Positions 1-9,085 of a stretch of DNA of 26,232 nucleotides are shown one piece after another (positions within the stretch are counted from its first letter, which is position 1; each line of letters starts with the position of its first letter). The translations under genes were made by a program, and so were the position numbers. The DNA lies in contig JBDRED010000037.1 of assembly GCA_043820025.1 (NCBI GenBank), positions 1 through 26,232 on the forward strand. The letters run 5' to 3'. The notes below the pieces were generated by a model. That model ran no database searches. It saw nothing but the letters and a program-made list of their open reading frames with translations, and had not been told where the DNA came from. The stretch is from JBDRED01 sp043820025 [NCBI: Elusimicrobiota bacterium]. Its GTDB lineage: Bacteria > RUG730 > JBDRED01.

Positions 1-35
1 ATTTTATACAATGTTTTTTTTATCATTTAATACCC

Positions 36-59
36 CTTTATTGAACCTGTTCAATAAAG
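36..59. repeat. Perfect interrupted palindrome, operator-like
   Basis: Two 11-base arms (36-46 and 49-59) are perfect reverse complements around a 2-base centre; the core reads TTGAAC-CT-GTTCAA. The short, nearly uninterrupted symmetry looks more like a dimeric repressor site than a transcriptional terminator. It overlaps the -35 element of a possible plus-strand promoter (41-69). The bound protein is unknown. Confidence 0.5.
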
Positions 60-69
60 TGAGTATATA
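41..69 (+). promoter_or_regulatory. Possible sigma-70-type promoter with no clear gene behind it
   Basis: TTGAAC (41-46) is followed after exactly 17 bases by TATATA (64-69), a plausible vegetative promoter on the plus strand. Transcription would start near 76, inside a second palindrome. No convincing plus-strand gene follows; the open frame at 11-199 is repeat-derived and low in coding character. It may drive a small RNA, or the match may be chance in A+T-rich DNA. Confidence 0.3.
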
Positions 70-75
70 TTTTTC

Positions 76-94
76 AAAGTATCGTCGATACTTT
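76..94. repeat. Second small palindrome
   Basis: The 9-base arms AAAGTATCG (76-84) and its reverse complement (86-94) surround a single T. Its centre is about 37 bases from the centre of the 36-59 palindrome. The pair could be two operator sites, or simply A+T-rich symmetry. Confidence 0.4.
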
Positions 95-137
95 TATTAT
101 TTTGGGCATATTTTAGCAACACTTTTTAACCTTTATG

Positions 138-262
138 CCCATTCTGAGGGTTACTGCTCGAAGCCACCGCATCTTGCGGGGTCCCGCCATAGGCGGTGAA
201 ATCTTCGTTTTACGTTTTCTTTCAGAGATCCTTCGCTTCGCTCAGGATGACGTAGTTTTTTT
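138..262. repeat. REP-like intergenic repeat, CTCAGGATGAC family
   Basis: The element begins with CATTCTGAGGG and ends with GATCCTTCGCTTCGCTCAGGATGAC-type sequence, the same inverted end motifs seen at 2951-3034. Inside is a hairpin with CACCGC (165-170) pairing with GCGGTG (193-198). It fills most of the non-coding stretch at 1-297, downstream of the abiE pair. I see no gene in it. Confidence 0.6.
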
Positions 263-297
263 GCTTTGCTCAGTATAAACTCAGGCAGGAATCTTCG

Positions 298-1071
298 TTA
301 GATATTCCCCTTAATATACTCACTAAACATTAGTACTTTCTTGGCTTCATTAGGATCAAATAAAAATGGCTCAACATCTTTCGCCAATTGTTCAAAGTTC
401 AGTTTCATACAAAATTTAAGAATCTTATCTTCTAATTCTTTACCGCTTTTAATCCCCATCTTTTCCCTTAAATAATCCATATTAGGCTTAGTTCTACCCA
501 ATAAAAACACCGTATCATAAAAATCTCTTCCCATAGTACGTTTCCTGTGAAAAATAGCATAAATCTTTTGTGAGAGTAAGACATCTATTGGTACTACATT
601 TATTCTAAGAAACACATCAAATTTATTGAGTATTATTTTATCAGCCTGATAGTCAAAATTCTGTGGCTCCGTATCCACATGAATCATTATAGTTTCATCT
701 TTATGCTGTGACAAACCTTGCTCAAACAAAAGGCCGGGAAGCTTAACATAGCACCTAAAAGCTCCTTTTAGCGTATTTTTTATCTCAACTGCATATCCAC
801 CTAATTCAAGGCTTCGTTTTATTATTATAGATAAATCATTAAATTTCTCTTTATCAAGTCCCAAATTATCGAAATCTAAATCCTCAGAAAACCGCGTATT
901 GTCATATATTATACGAGACGCTGTTCCTCCCATAAATGCAAGTTTATCCGAATATTCAGAGTCAAAAATTATTTCAAGTATTTTGTATTGCAAATACTCC
1001 CGTAATATATTCCTTTTAAAAGCCCTTAATTGTTTCGGATAAAATGATTCAATTTGTGTCATATCAAGCAT
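298..1071 (-). CDS. abiEii: AbiEii-type nucleotidyltransferase toxin
   Basis: Toxin half of a type IV AbiE toxin-antitoxin / abortive phage infection pair. The 257-residue protein has the family signature MGGTA (47-51) followed by RFSEDLDFD (60-68); the GG-T and D64/D66 residues are the nucleotidyltransferase catalytic core. Near residues 167-190 is the second conserved block, a lysine-containing SQKIYAI and RDFYDTVFLL. AbiEii enzymes are known to modify tRNA acceptor ends with nucleotides and are reversibly bacteriostatic. Its ATG at 1071 overlaps the end of the antitoxin gene by 8 bases (ATGCTTGA), the usual translational coupling of abiE operons; a second ATG three codons later is possible. 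Function in this organism is inferred from family membership. Confidence 0.85.
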   Translation of the reverse strand: MLDMTQIESFYPKQLRAFKRNILREYLQYKILEIIFDSEYSDKLAFMGGTASRIIYDNTRFSEDLDFDNLGLDKEKFNDLSIIIKRSLELGGYAVEIKNTLKGAFRCYVKLPGLLFEQGLSQHKDETIMIHVDTEPQNFDYQADKIILNKFDVFLRINVVPIDVLLSQKIYAIFHRKRTMGRDFYDTVFLLGRTKPNMDYLREKMGIKSGKELEDKILKFCMKLNFEQLAKDVEPFLFDPNEAKKVLMFSEYIKGNI

Positions 1072-1681
1072 GATTAATATACTCCCAAAATTTCATTGCT
1101 CTTTTCTTAAGTTTCTTCTGTTTAAAAGCATCCATATAATTAAAGAAAATATCCTTCTTAACCTTTTTTAAAAATATCTCAATATTTATACGAAGGCTGG
1201 AAAAATCATCCGCTTTTTCCAGATCAGGATGTAAATATAAAAAATCCAGGATTGCTTTTTCCGGCTTTGCCATTCGGAAGCATCTATTATTATCAGCTAT
1301 TAAATCATAGCCAAAAAATATGTGCTTTGCTATGCTTCTATACATGAAATTTGCAGCAAAAGTATTAAATGAGGTTGTCTTTTTCGTTGAAACCGAAGTA
1401 ATAGCATACACTGCCTCAGGAATGAATCCGTAATAAGAAAGCGCAGTTTCAAGAGACACATAGGACGGACTATAAATCTTATTGGCTATTTTAAATAATA
1501 TTTTATCTGTAATTTGTGTGTCAGAAAAAACATAGTATCCTCGAATAATCTTTTGTAAATATCCCTTTTTTTGCCAGTCATTTAATCTTGACCTATGGAA
1601 GTTAGGATCTATAGCTTTTATGTCTTTTAAAGAAAAAACACTAAATGAATTAAGTTCATTCTTTAGTTCAATATATGTCAT
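1064..1681 (-). CDS. abiEi: AbiEi-type antitoxin / transcriptional regulator
   Basis: Antitoxin partner of the gene that follows. Residues 1-55 form a winged-helix-like N-terminus containing SRLNDWQKKGYLQKIIRGYY, then SPSYVSLETALSYYGFIPE and ITSVSTKKT, the conserved AbiEi core. AbiEi proteins usually have a DNA-binding N-terminus and a C-terminal antitoxin domain, and repress their own operon. The open frame continues 12 codons further upstream, but I choose the ATG at 1681 (205 residues) because TTTGGAG lies just before it and the longer start would lie inside the candidate operator. A promoter (1722-1750) and an inverted repeat (1693-1714) stand directly upstream, so the pair is an independent transcription unit behind prfB. 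Confidence 0.8.
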   Translation of the reverse strand: MTYIELKNELNSFSVFSLKDIKAIDPNFHRSRLNDWQKKGYLQKIIRGYYVFSDTQITDKILFKIANKIYSPSYVSLETALSYYGFIPEAVYAITSVSTKKTTSFNTFAANFMYRSIAKHIFFGYDLIADNNRCFRMAKPEKAILDFLYLHPDLEKADDFSSLRINIEIFLKKVKKDIFFNYMDAFKQKKLKKRAMKFWEYINHA

Positions 1682-1692
1682 AATATTTCTCC

Positions 1693-1714
1693 AAAGTACG
1701 ATTATTAGTACTTT
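1693..1714 (-). promoter_or_regulatory. Candidate AbiEi operator
   Basis: AAAGTAC (1693-1699) and GTACTTT (1708-1714) form a perfect 7-base inverted repeat with an 8-base spacer. It lies between the abiE -10 element and the ribosome binding site. AbiEi antitoxins are known to bind inverted repeats in their own promoter region; assigning this site to AbiEi is inference. Confidence 0.5.
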
Positions 1715-1721
1715 CAAGAAA

Positions 1722-1750
1722 TATATAACATATATTTACACAAATTACAA
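1722..1750 (-). promoter_or_regulatory. Promoter of the abiE pair
   Basis: On the minus strand TTGTAA (1745-1750), a 17-base spacer and TATATA (1722-1727) give a good vegetative promoter. The predicted start near 1715 leaves a leader of about 34 bases holding the inverted repeat and the SD sequence. The -35 is only 8 bases from the 1759-1819 hairpin, which separates this unit from prfB. Confidence 0.5.
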
Positions 1751-1758
1751 GTATGAAG

Positions 1759-1819
1759 TCAAAAGGGGTCAGGTCTTGAATTATAAGAAAGTTATAATTC
1801 AAGACCTGACCCCTTTTGA
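1759..1819. repeat. Perfect long hairpin, GGGGTCAGGTC family
   Basis: Two 28-base arms (1759-1786 and 1792-1819) are exact reverse complements with a 5-base loop. The outer parts carry GGGGTCAGGTC and its complement. It sits 8 bases beyond the prfB stop and just upstream of the abiE promoter. The transcript would form a very stable stem, so it may end or protect the prfB message, although no U-tract follows it on the minus strand. It resembles the REP-type palindromes associated with REP-associated tyrosine transposases; no such transposase gene is in the window. Confidence 0.75.
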
Positions 1820-1827
1820 GAGCCCTT

Positions 1828-2920
1828 TTAGCTTTTGGTTAGGAATGCGTCTATGAATGAATCTATCTCGCCATCCATCACAGCCTGGACATTACCTATC
1901 TCTGTATTTGTTCTATGATCTTTTACCATGGTATATGGGCAGAAAACATAAGAACGTATCTGACTACCCCAGGCAATCTGGCCTTTATCATCATAATGCT
2001 TTTCAGACTCCTTGCGCTGTTTCTCCTGCTCTAAATCATAAAGCTTAGCCTTTAAAAGCTTCATAGCAGTTGCCTTATTTTTGTGCTGTGAACGCTCATT
2101 CTGGCACTGAACAACAGCGCCTGTCGGCATATGCGTTATACGCACTGCAGATTCAGTCTTATTTACATGCTGGCCGCCTGCGCCGCCTGATCTATATGTA
2201 TCAATCTTTAAATCCTTTTCATCAATATTTATCTCTATATCATCATTAATCTCAGGCAGAACATCGCATGAAGCAAATGATGTGTGACGTCTTTTATTAG
2301 CGTCAAACGGAGAGATGCGCACAAGCCTGTGTATCCCTATCTCAGCCTTTAAGTAGCCGTAAGAATACCGGCCGTTTACAATAAATGTCACGCTCTTAAT
2401 TCCGGCCTCTTCCCCCGGAAGAATATCTAAAATCTCCGTATTATAATTTCTTCTTTCTGCCCAACGCCTATACATTCTAAATAGCATATCAACCCAGTCG
2501 CATGCCTCAGTTCCGCCCGCGCCTGAATGCAGAGTTACTATTGCATTATTTTTATCAAATTTTCCGCTCAGCTTTGCCTGAAAGCTAAAATCATTAATAT
2601 TTTTTTCTAAACCCGTTACAGATTTTTGAATATCTAATACAACTTTTTCGTCATTTTCTTCAAGGCCAAGAATGAACATCTCTTCTTCATTTTTAAGTTC
2701 ATTACTAAGTTTATCCCATTTCTCTACATCAATCTTTAAATTATTAATATCCTGCATTATCTTTTGCGCTGTAATTTGATCGTCCCAAAAACCGGGCTCA
2801 AAAGACTTATCCTGAAGCTCTAGCAGTTTTTTCCGCTTTGCATCAATGTCAAAGCCGCCCCCTTATCTTATCGATTTCTTTTTTAAGCTTCTTAAATGTT
2901 TCCTTTAAATCTATATCCAT
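1828..2920 (-). CDS. prfB: Peptide chain release factor 2, with programmed +1 frameshift
   Basis: RF2 recognises UGA and UAA stop codons and triggers peptide release. The gene is in two frames: 23 codons from the ATG at 2920 (GGAGG just upstream), an in-frame TGA at 2849-2851, and then 340 codons in the +1 frame, for 363 residues in all, the usual RF2 length. After the shift the protein continues DIDAKRKKLLEL and KSFEPGFWDD, typical RF2 sequence. The anticodon-like SPF tripeptide is at about 203-205 and the GGQ catalytic motif at about 248-250, within SGGAGGQHVNKTESAVR. An annotation that begins at the internal ATG (2757) would lose 54 residues. It lies downstream of lnt, separated by a repeat, and upstream of the abiE pair. 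Confidence 0.96.
2846..2865 (-). promoter_or_regulatory. prfB programmed +1 frameshift site
   Basis: On the minus strand the sequence AGGGGGCGGCTTTGAC combines an internal SD-like AGGGGG three bases before the slippery CTT and the TGA stop followed by C. This is the canonical RF2 autoregulatory site: when RF2 is scarce, the ribosome slips forward from CUU to UUU and reads on in the +1 frame. The weak UGAC context is also conserved. The frame change joins Leu23 to Asp24. Confidence 0.95.
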
Positions 2921-2950
2921 TTATCCTCCGGAAAATAAGCGACGCTCTGT

Positions 2951-3034
2951 GTCATCCTGAGGATTACCATCCGAAGGATCTCCGATAGAGGAACCACTCA
3001 CGAAGATTCTTCGGGCATCAACCCTCAGAATGAC
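2951..3034. repeat. Imperfect inverted repeat, CTCAGGATGAC family
   Basis: Arms 2951-2981 and 3004-3034 match at 23 of 31 positions as reverse complements. The outer ends are GTCATCCTGAGG and CCTCAGAATGAC; the inner ends are CCGAAGGATCT and AGATTCTTCGG. It occupies the gap between lnt and prfB and is related to the element at 138-262. Mismatches are concentrated in the middle of each arm, as in an old or variable mobile palindrome. Confidence 0.65.
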
Positions 3035-3063
3035 GGAGTTAGTTATTCTTTTATATCTCGAAG

Positions 3064-3086
3064 ATCCGCGGGTCATACCCGAGGAT
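3064..3086. repeat. Small hairpin spanning the lnt stop codon
   Basis: ATCCGCGGGT (3064-3073) pairs with ACCCGAGGAT (3077-3086) with one mismatch and a 3-base loop. The lnt stop codon (3073-3075) and the last four sense codons are inside it. It appears to be an outlying part of the repeat block 2951-3086. Confidence 0.55.
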
Positions 3087-4578
3087 AACAGTCATACTTT
3101 ATTTTAATTAAAGTTATTATCAATGTTAAGAGAAAAATAACTATGAATATATAACCATACTGCGTATAAAATGTCAAACCGCTCATTGCGTATACATCCG
3201 CGGTTAATACGCCTGTCTTAAAAAGTCCGAGCGACTTTATTATTCGTCCTTTTTCATCAATAACTGCTGACACGCCTGTGTTCGCAGACCTCACGACCAT
3301 ACGTCTGTTTTCAATAGCTCGAAAAACGCTGTATGATAAATGCTGCCACGGAGCTGAGGTATCTAGATACCAAGCGTCATTACTAATATTGCATAAAATA
3401 TTCGCGCCATTTTTAACCTGATTCCTAACCTCGTCCGGAAATAATATTTCAAAACAAACTCCAATACCGATTAATGCGTTATTAATTTTAAATAATGAAG
3501 TTTTTTTTCCACGCGTAACACCTCCAAGATTATAAACAACCGGAAATATTTTCCCAAGAATATTTCTAAAAGGAAATACCTCGCCAAACGGGACAAGATG
3601 CATCTTTGCATATTTCCCGATCTCTTTTCCATCGCTGTTAAAATAAACAGCTCCATTATAATAAGCATTATTCTCTTTAATTAATGTTCCAATGATATTC
3701 TTTGTTCCGGATTCAATTACTACGCCGCTAAGCCACCTAGACATATATAATGAATCCGGATATACCGACGGGAATGATGTTTCAGGCCAAAGAATAATAT
3801 CGCTATTACGCGACTCTTCTCTTAAAACAAGGTCTTTATATCTTTGCATTATAAAAAGTTTAAAATCATTATCAAACTTTTTGTACTGGTCTACATTCCC
3901 TTGAATAATACTAAATTTTATTTTATTATCCTTGGGAATTTCACGCCGCATTGCAATAAATCCAAATGAAACTGTCAGCAAAAAAATAATCAGCATACCG
4001 GCTGCATACTTTCTTACTCTGCCATTTTCTCTATTAATAAAACCCGCCAATAAATAATTAAACAGAACCAGCATAAAACTGATTCCATATACTCCGCCAT
4101 ATTCAGCAATTTGAATCATATATAAATTATTCCATTGCGAGTATCCTAAAAGCGCCCATGGAAATCCTGTAATCATATAATTTCGAATAACCTCTAATCC
4201 TGCCCAGGATCCGGCTAAAAGCAGTCCAATAAAAATATTCTTTGCTTTATTACGCAAAAGAAACGCTATTGAACCCCAGATTATAACGTACAATGCCATG
4301 TATAATGATAGAGCAAATAGGAATAAAACGCCCGGTATAATATGAATACCTGCAACAAGGCACATAGGAACTATCCAGTACATAATTCCTAAATATGCCG
4401 TGATCCCTGTTATTAAAGCGCCTGAAACAGCGTGTTTAATATCTGACTCATTCCATAATGCGATAAGCATAGGAACAAGAGCAATCCATGCGAAAATAAA
4501 CATATTACTTCTTGGAAATGAAAGGGTAAGTAAGACGCCTGAGAGAATATAGAGGATAATTTTTATTTTCCGCAGCAT
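3073..4578 (-). CDS. lnt: Apolipoprotein N-acyltransferase
   Basis: Adds the third acyl chain to lipoproteins in the inner membrane, the last step before sorting to the outer membrane. The 501-residue protein has several N-terminal membrane segments (about residues 5-210), then a nitrilase-type periplasmic domain with the expected triad: E266 in [10 protein letters not shown]325 in [11 protein letters not shown], and C375 in [16 protein letters not shown] last membrane helix lies near 468-493. The ATG at 4578 overlaps the secA end by 16 bases, so translation is probably coupled. The C-terminal DCYPRV tail is encoded by repeat DNA (3064-3086) and is probably not ancestral. The gene supports a diderm envelope. 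Confidence 0.93.
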   Translation of the reverse strand: MLRKIKIILYILSGVLLTLSFPRSNMFIFAWIALVPMLIALWNESDIKHAVSGALITGITAYLGIMYWIVPMCLVAGIHIIPGVLFLFALSLYMALYVIIWGSIAFLLRNKAKNIFIGLLLAGSWAGLEVIRNYMITGFPWALLGYSQWNNLYMIQIAEYGGVYGISFMLVLFNYLLAGFINRENGRVRKYAAGMLIIFLLTVSFGFIAMRREIPKDNKIKFSIIQGNVDQYKKFDNDFKLFIMQRYKDLVLREESRNSDIILWPETSFPSVYPDSLYMSRWLSGVVIESGTKNIIGTLIKENNAYYNGAVYFNSDGKEIGKYAKMHLVPFGEVFPFRNILGKIFPVVYNLGGVTRGKKTSLFKINNALIGIGVCFEILFPDEVRNQVKNGANILCNISNDAWYLDTSAPWQHLSYSVFRAIENRRMVVRSANTGVSAVIDEKGRIIKSLGLFKTGVLTADVYAMSGLTFYTQYGYIFIVIFLLTLIITLIKIKYDCYPRV

Positions 4579-7208
4579 TTTTTATACTTCTTTCCACTGC
4601 CGCACGGGCAGGGGTCATTACGTCCTATTTTATCTGCAGTATGCGGTTTTTGTTCCTGCGGTATTTGAACCTCATCTTGAAATATTGGCTGATGTTCCTG
4701 TAATGCCCGAGCTAATGTTGGCGCCTCTTCTTTTTGAGCCTTCATTTGATTAAATATTGGGCGAGCCATCTCCTGAACAATACTAGCCCTAAATAAGTAC
4801 TCGACGGTTTCTTCCTTAACGCGGGCAATCATACTCATAAACTGATTAAAGGACTCATGCTGATACTCTATTAAAGGATCCTTCTGGCCATAAGCGCGAA
4901 GCCCTATTCCTCGTTTAACCTGGTCAAGATTATATAAATGTTCCTTCCAAGCATTGTCAAGAACTTGAAGCATAACCATTCTTTCAAGATGCTTTATAAC
5001 CTCTTCTCCGAGACTCAACTCCTTTGCTTTATATAATTCCTTTAACCTTTCATTGAGTCCTGCAATACTCTCTTCTCTTGTTTTCTCTCTATATAATTCA
5101 ATGTCTTCTAATCTATTGCCTGTTACACGTTCAATCCAATCATTGAGCCCGCTTAGATCCCACGCCTCATTATATCCCTTTTTGGGCATATATGCATCAG
5201 CCTTTTCCTCCCATACCTCATCTATTAAATCATTCACCGAATCCCTTAGCGACTCACTTTCAAGAAGCATATTCCTTTGGGTATATACAACCTCGCGTTG
5301 TTTATTCATAACATTATCATATTCCAATAATTGTTTACGTATATCAAAATTCATACCTTCGACCTTACGCTGGGCTGATTCAATAGCCTTTGATATCCAT
5401 GGATGCTGTATATCCTCTCCTTCCTGCATACCGAGTTTCTGCATTACCATAGAAATACGTTCAGAGCCAAATAGGCGCATAAGCTCATCGTCTAATCCCA
5501 AATAAAAACGCGTTGAACCGGGATCGCCCTGCCTTCCGCTTCGTCCTCTCAGCTGATTATCAATACGCCTGGAATCATGCCGCTCTGTGCCTATGATATG
5601 AAGCCCTCCGGCATTTAACACATCTTCTCTATCCCTTTCTAACGACGGATTACCGCCCAAAACAATATCAGTTCCACGGCCAGCCATATTAGTTGCTATA
5701 GTGACAGCGCCTTTTTTGCCGGCCTGCGCTATAATATGCGCTTCCATCTCGTGATACTTAGCGTTTAACACCTGATGAGGAACACCCTTTCTTTTTAGCA
5801 TGTGCGCTAATTTTTCACTCTTCTCAATTGACCGCGTTCCAACTAATACAGGCGAGCCTTTTCGATTCAGCTCTTCTATTTCATTAACAATAGCGCTGTA
5901 TTTCTCCCGCTCAGTACGATAAATAACATCAGCGTTATCTATTCTTTTTATCGGCTGGTTTGTGGGAATTTCCAAAACGTCTAATTTATATATGTGCCAG
6001 AATTCTTCGGCTTCAGTAACAGCTGTGCCTGTCATACCTGCAAGCTTCTCATACATCTTGAAGAAATTCTGAAAAGTAATTGTCGCTAATGTCTGATTTT
6101 CTCTCGCAATCTTTACATTCTCCTTTGCTTCAACAGCCTGATGAAGGCCGTCGCTCCACCTTCTGCCGGGCATCAACCTCCCTGTAAACTCGTCGACAAT
6201 AACGACCTCTCCGTTATTTACAACATAGTCAACATCCCTCTTAAAAAGATTATGCGCTCTTAGCGCTTGATTGATATGATGAACCCATTCTGACTGAATA
6301 TCGTCATAAAGATTTTTTACGCTCAGCATACGTTCGCAATTCGCAACGCCTTGCGCTGTAAGAGTTGCTGTATGCGCTTTTTCGTCTACTAAATAATCAA
6401 ATCCAACGGATAAATCAATATTATTGTACTTTGCGTCTATCTGTTCAGACTCTGTAACAAACCTGCCTTTAAGGCTCGGCACTATTCTATTGATAATATA
6501 ATATTTCTCGGTAGACATCTCAGCAGGCCCTGAAATTATGAGCGGAGTCCTCGCTTCGTCTACTAAAATACTGTCAACCTCGTCAACAATTGCGTAATAC
6601 TGATTACGAAGCACCTTTTCTTCCCTGCTGGTTACCATATTATCTCTGAGATAATCAAAACCCAGCTCATTATTGGTTATATATGTAACATCACAAGCAT
6701 ACGCATTTTTACGTTCTTCGTGGTTTATATCATGCTGAACAACGCCTATAGTTAGTCCTAAAAATTTGTATACGGGCCCCATCCACTCAGAGTCGCGTTT
6801 TGCCAGATAATCATTTACAGTAACAACATGCACACCCTTTCCTGTCAAGCTGTTTAAATACACCGGCAAAGTCGCGACAAGTGTTTTTCCTTCGCCTGTG
6901 CGCATCTCGGCTATCTTACCTTGGTGAAGCACCATGCCGCCTAATATCTGAACATCAAAATGCCGTAAGCCAATAGTTCTCTTACTCGCTTCCCTTACAC
7001 ATGCGAATGCCTCAGCAGCAAGATCATCTAGTGTCGCGCCATCTGCAAAGCGCTTCTTAAATTCATCTGTCTTTGCTCTAAGCTCATTATCGCTCAGCAT
7101 AGAAACAGACCCCTCTAAGGCATTAACCTCTTGCACAAATGGATCAATTTTTTTTAGTTCGCGTTCATTCCTGCTTCCAAATATTTTACGCATTAGTAAT
7201 TTGAACAT
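4563..7208 (-). CDS. secA: Preprotein translocase ATPase SecA
   Basis: Motor ATPase that pushes unfolded precursors through SecYEG. At 881 residues it is full length. Walker A is at about 102-109 (MRTGEGKT) and Walker B at 209-212 ([17 protein letters not shown]); the nucleotide-binding domain 2 motifs [10 protein letters not shown] and [15 protein letters not shown] sequence follow. The C-terminus carries the zinc-binding SecB/lipid-interacting tail [15 protein letters not shown]. The start [20 protein letters not shown] matches the beginning of the E. coli protein, and AGGGA lies at a good distance, so I prefer it over Met6. It has its own promoter (7241-7270) and is followed by lnt with a 16-base overlap. 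Confidence 0.98.
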   Translation of the reverse strand: MFKLLMRKIFGSRNERELKKIDPFVQEVNALEGSVSMLSDNELRAKTDEFKKRFADGATLDDLAAEAFACVREASKRTIGLRHFDVQILGGMVLHQGKIAEMRTGEGKTLVATLPVYLNSLTGKGVHVVTVNDYLAKRDSEWMGPVYKFLGLTIGVVQHDINHEERKNAYACDVTYITNNELGFDYLRDNMVTSREEKVLRNQYYAIVDEVDSILVDEARTPLIISGPAEMSTEKYYIINRIVPSLKGRFVTESEQIDAKYNNIDLSVGFDYLVDEKAHTATLTAQGVANCERMLSVKNLYDDIQSEWVHHINQALRAHNLFKRDVDYVVNNGEVVIVDEFTGRLMPGRRWSDGLHQAVEAKENVKIARENQTLATITFQNFFKMYEKLAGMTGTAVTEAEEFWHIYKLDVLEIPTNQPIKRIDNADVIYRTEREKYSAIVNEIEELNRKGSPVLVGTRSIEKSEKLAHMLKRKGVPHQVLNAKYHEMEAHIIAQAGKKGAVTIATNMAGRGTDIVLGGNPSLERDREDVLNAGGLHIIGTERHDSRRIDNQLRGRSGRQGDPGSTRFYLGLDDELMRLFGSERISMVMQKLGMQEGEDIQHPWISKAIESAQRKVEGMNFDIRKQLLEYDNVMNKQREVVYTQRNMLLESESLRDSVNDLIDEVWEEKADAYMPKKGYNEAWDLSGLNDWIERVTGNRLEDIELYREKTREESIAGLNERLKELYKAKELSLGEEVIKHLERMVMLQVLDNAWKEHLYNLDQVKRGIGLRAYGQKDPLIEYQHESFNQFMSMIARVKEETVEYLFRASIVQEMARPIFNQMKAQKEEAPTLARALQEHQPIFQDEVQIPQEQKPHTADKIGRNDPCPCGSGKKYKKCCGK

Positions 7209-7240
7209 AATAGTTTCCCTTAAATATCAAAATTTTGAAA

Positions 7241-7270
7241 ATTATAACATAATAATAATGAAAAGCACAA
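7241..7270 (-). promoter_or_regulatory. Promoter of secA-lnt
   Basis: On the minus strand a perfect TATAAT (7241-7246) is preceded after 18 bases by TTGTGC (7265-7270). A start near 7234 gives a leader of about 26 bases ending in the secA SD. The 149-base gap between the histidine kinase and secA shows nothing else I can name. Confidence 0.5.
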
Positions 7271-7357
7271 GTATCAAAAAGAAACACGCTCAAAATTTGG
7301 AAAAGTTGAGGGTTCTTGCATGTTAACGTCTTTTCCTCAAAAATAAATGACTGATCT

Positions 7358-9070
7358 TTATTGAACATTTTCTATTGGTATATAAAAGCCAAATATACTG
7401 CCTTCTCCCAGTTTGCTTATAACAAACATTTCGCCGCCTAAGCAGTTAATAAGCTTTTTAGATAAAGGCAGTCCAAGCCCGCTTCCCGGATACTTCTTTG
7501 ACATTGCATTATCAAGCTGTCGAAATTCATCGAAAACAAGAGGAATGTCATTTTCCGCAATACCTATACCTGTGTCTTTAACTTCGCAAAACAATTTATT
7601 TTTTTCTTTTTTATAAAGTCTCAAAGTAATTTTTCCGTTTTTTGTGAATTTAACCGCATTGCCAAGCAGGTTAATTATTACCTGTGACAATTTATCTTTA
7701 TCCGTAATAATTGTTTCACTTGCATCAAATTCGCTTTCAATAACAAATTCTATATTTTTATTTACTATTAAGCCATTAACCATAACTGTAAAACTATTTA
7801 AAAACTCCTGTAATTTGAATTTTTGGTCTATCTTTTCCATCTTTCCTGCCTTAATTTTCGATAAATCCAATAAATCATTTATTATTTTTAACAGCTTGCC
7901 GCCGCTTTCGTTTATAAGCTGGAGCCCTCTTTTCTGGTCTTTTGAAAGATCTCCGCTGTTACCCATTAACATTACCGATGAAATCCCGATTATAGCGTTC
8001 ATTGGAGTGCGCAATTCATGACTCATATTCGCTAAAAAAATATCTTTTGTTTCGTTTGCCTTTTCTGCCTCGTCCTTTGCGTCCATTAATTCCTCTTCAT
8101 ACCTCTTACGTTTCAACGCATTCGAAAAAAGCTCTCCAATTACCTTTAATAATTCTATGGTTCCTTCATCCCAATTTCTAAGCACTCTTACTGAATCAAA
8201 TCCAAAATATCCCATAACATCGCCGTCAAATATTAGAGGAACAACAACGAGTGATTTAATATTTTCCATCGCAAATATTCTTTTTTCCCTCTCTGCTTCC
8301 TGCGGCATATCCTGAACATTTGGCACATATATAGGCTTACGTTTTAAAAGTTTTTCTTTCCACCATGCAATACCTTCAACAGGCTGTTTTTGCAAATAAT
8401 CTATACGCTGATTAAGCCCCGGCGCATTCCATTCATGCGTATTGCTTATTGTCTTCCCGCCTTTATCCAACAAAAAAATAAAGGCTCTATCTACCGCAGA
8501 AAAATCGCCTAATGTCTTGAGCGCATTATTTATTCCTTGATCAATATGCTCGGAAGGCAGGTTAACAAACTGAGTCGCAAGATGTATTAACAGATTTTCA
8601 AGCTTTTCTCGAAATTCCAAATTCTCTTCTGTGCGTTTGCCCGGAGTAATATCAATATCAACGCCTATCATTCGCAAAGGCTTGCCATTCTCGGCAGCGC
8701 CAACTACCTTTGCCTTGGAAAGAAGCCATATCCATTCACCGGTATCAGTCAATATTCTGTATTCTGCATGAAATAATGCTGTTGTATTTTTTAAATGCGC
8801 TATAAATTTTTTTCTAACACCGGCTTTGTCTTCAATATGGATTCTATCTCTCCATGCAAATAAATTTGATTTATTGTCCTTAACAAGGCAGTTAAACCTC
8901 TCATCCTTAAATGTGCTGTGATATATTGTGCGCGTTAAAAGATCGCACTCCCAAAATCCCCTGACTGAATCGCTGAATAAAATATCTATAATATCTTTAT
9001 GATCCTTATCCGCGTTTTTAGAATATTGGCGATTTTTTTCTTCTTGAATATCTTTTTGAATTTTGCGCAT
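7358..9070 (-). CDS. Soluble PAS-GAF sensor histidine kinase
   Basis: Signal-transducing kinase of 570 residues with no membrane helix, so it should sense a cytoplasmic cue. A PAS/PAC domain covers about 28-148 (ending GVDIDITPGKRTEENL) and a GAF domain about 160-320. A coiled linker leads to HisKA with phospho-acceptor H351 in ANMSHELRTPMNAIIG. The HATPase domain has an N box NLLGNAVKFT, a G1 box DTGIGI and a G2 box GSGLGLPLS. There is no receiver domain and no adjacent response regulator, so its partner is elsewhere. It starts 15 bases after the methyltransferase stop, with AGGAG somewhat far (about 12 bases) from the ATG, and probably shares that transcript. The ligands of PAS and GAF cannot be told from sequence. 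Confidence 0.88.
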   Translation of the reverse strand: MRKIQKDIQEEKNRQYSKNADKDHKDIIDILFSDSVRGFWECDLLTRTIYHSTFKDERFNCLVKDNKSNLFAWRDRIHIEDKAGVRKKFIAHLKNTTALFHAEYRILTDTGEWIWLLSKAKVVGAAENGKPLRMIGVDIDITPGKRTEENLEFREKLENLLIHLATQFVNLPSEHIDQGINNALKTLGDFSAVDRAFIFLLDKGGKTISNTHEWNAPGLNQRIDYLQKQPVEGIAWWKEKLLKRKPIYVPNVQDMPQEAEREKRIFAMENIKSLVVVPLIFDGDVMGYFGFDSVRVLRNWDEGTIELLKVIGELFSNALKRKRYEEELMDAKDEAEKANETKDIFLANMSHELRTPMNAIIGISSVMLMGNSGDLSKDQKRGLQLINESGGKLLKIINDLLDLSKIKAGKMEKIDQKFKLQEFLNSFTVMVNGLIVNKNIEFVIESEFDASETIITDKDKLSQVIINLLGNAVKFTKNGKITLRLYKKEKNKLFCEVKDTGIGIAENDIPLVFDEFRQLDNAMSKKYPGSGLGLPLSKKLINCLGGEMFVISKLGEGSIFGFYIPIENVQ

Positions 9071-9085
9071 AGTTTTTATTAACTC

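Noticed and set aside
11-199. 62-codon plus-strand open frame near the left edge
   Set aside because: It runs through palindromes and a REP-like repeat, has no convincing SD, and its protein has no recognisable feature.
1759-1819. Intrinsic terminator of prfB
   Set aside because: The stem is strong, but the minus-strand sequence after it has no U-tract, and the arms match a mobile palindrome type; termination is possible but not shown.
1828-2757. prfB read as an N-terminally truncated or broken gene
   Set aside because: The upstream 23 codons, internal SD, CTTTGAC site and continued RF2 homology show programmed frameshifting, not decay.
5053-5505. 150-codon plus-strand frame
   Set aside because: It lies wholly antisense to secA, and its Ser/Leu-rich composition is the reverse-strand shadow of conserved SecA codons.
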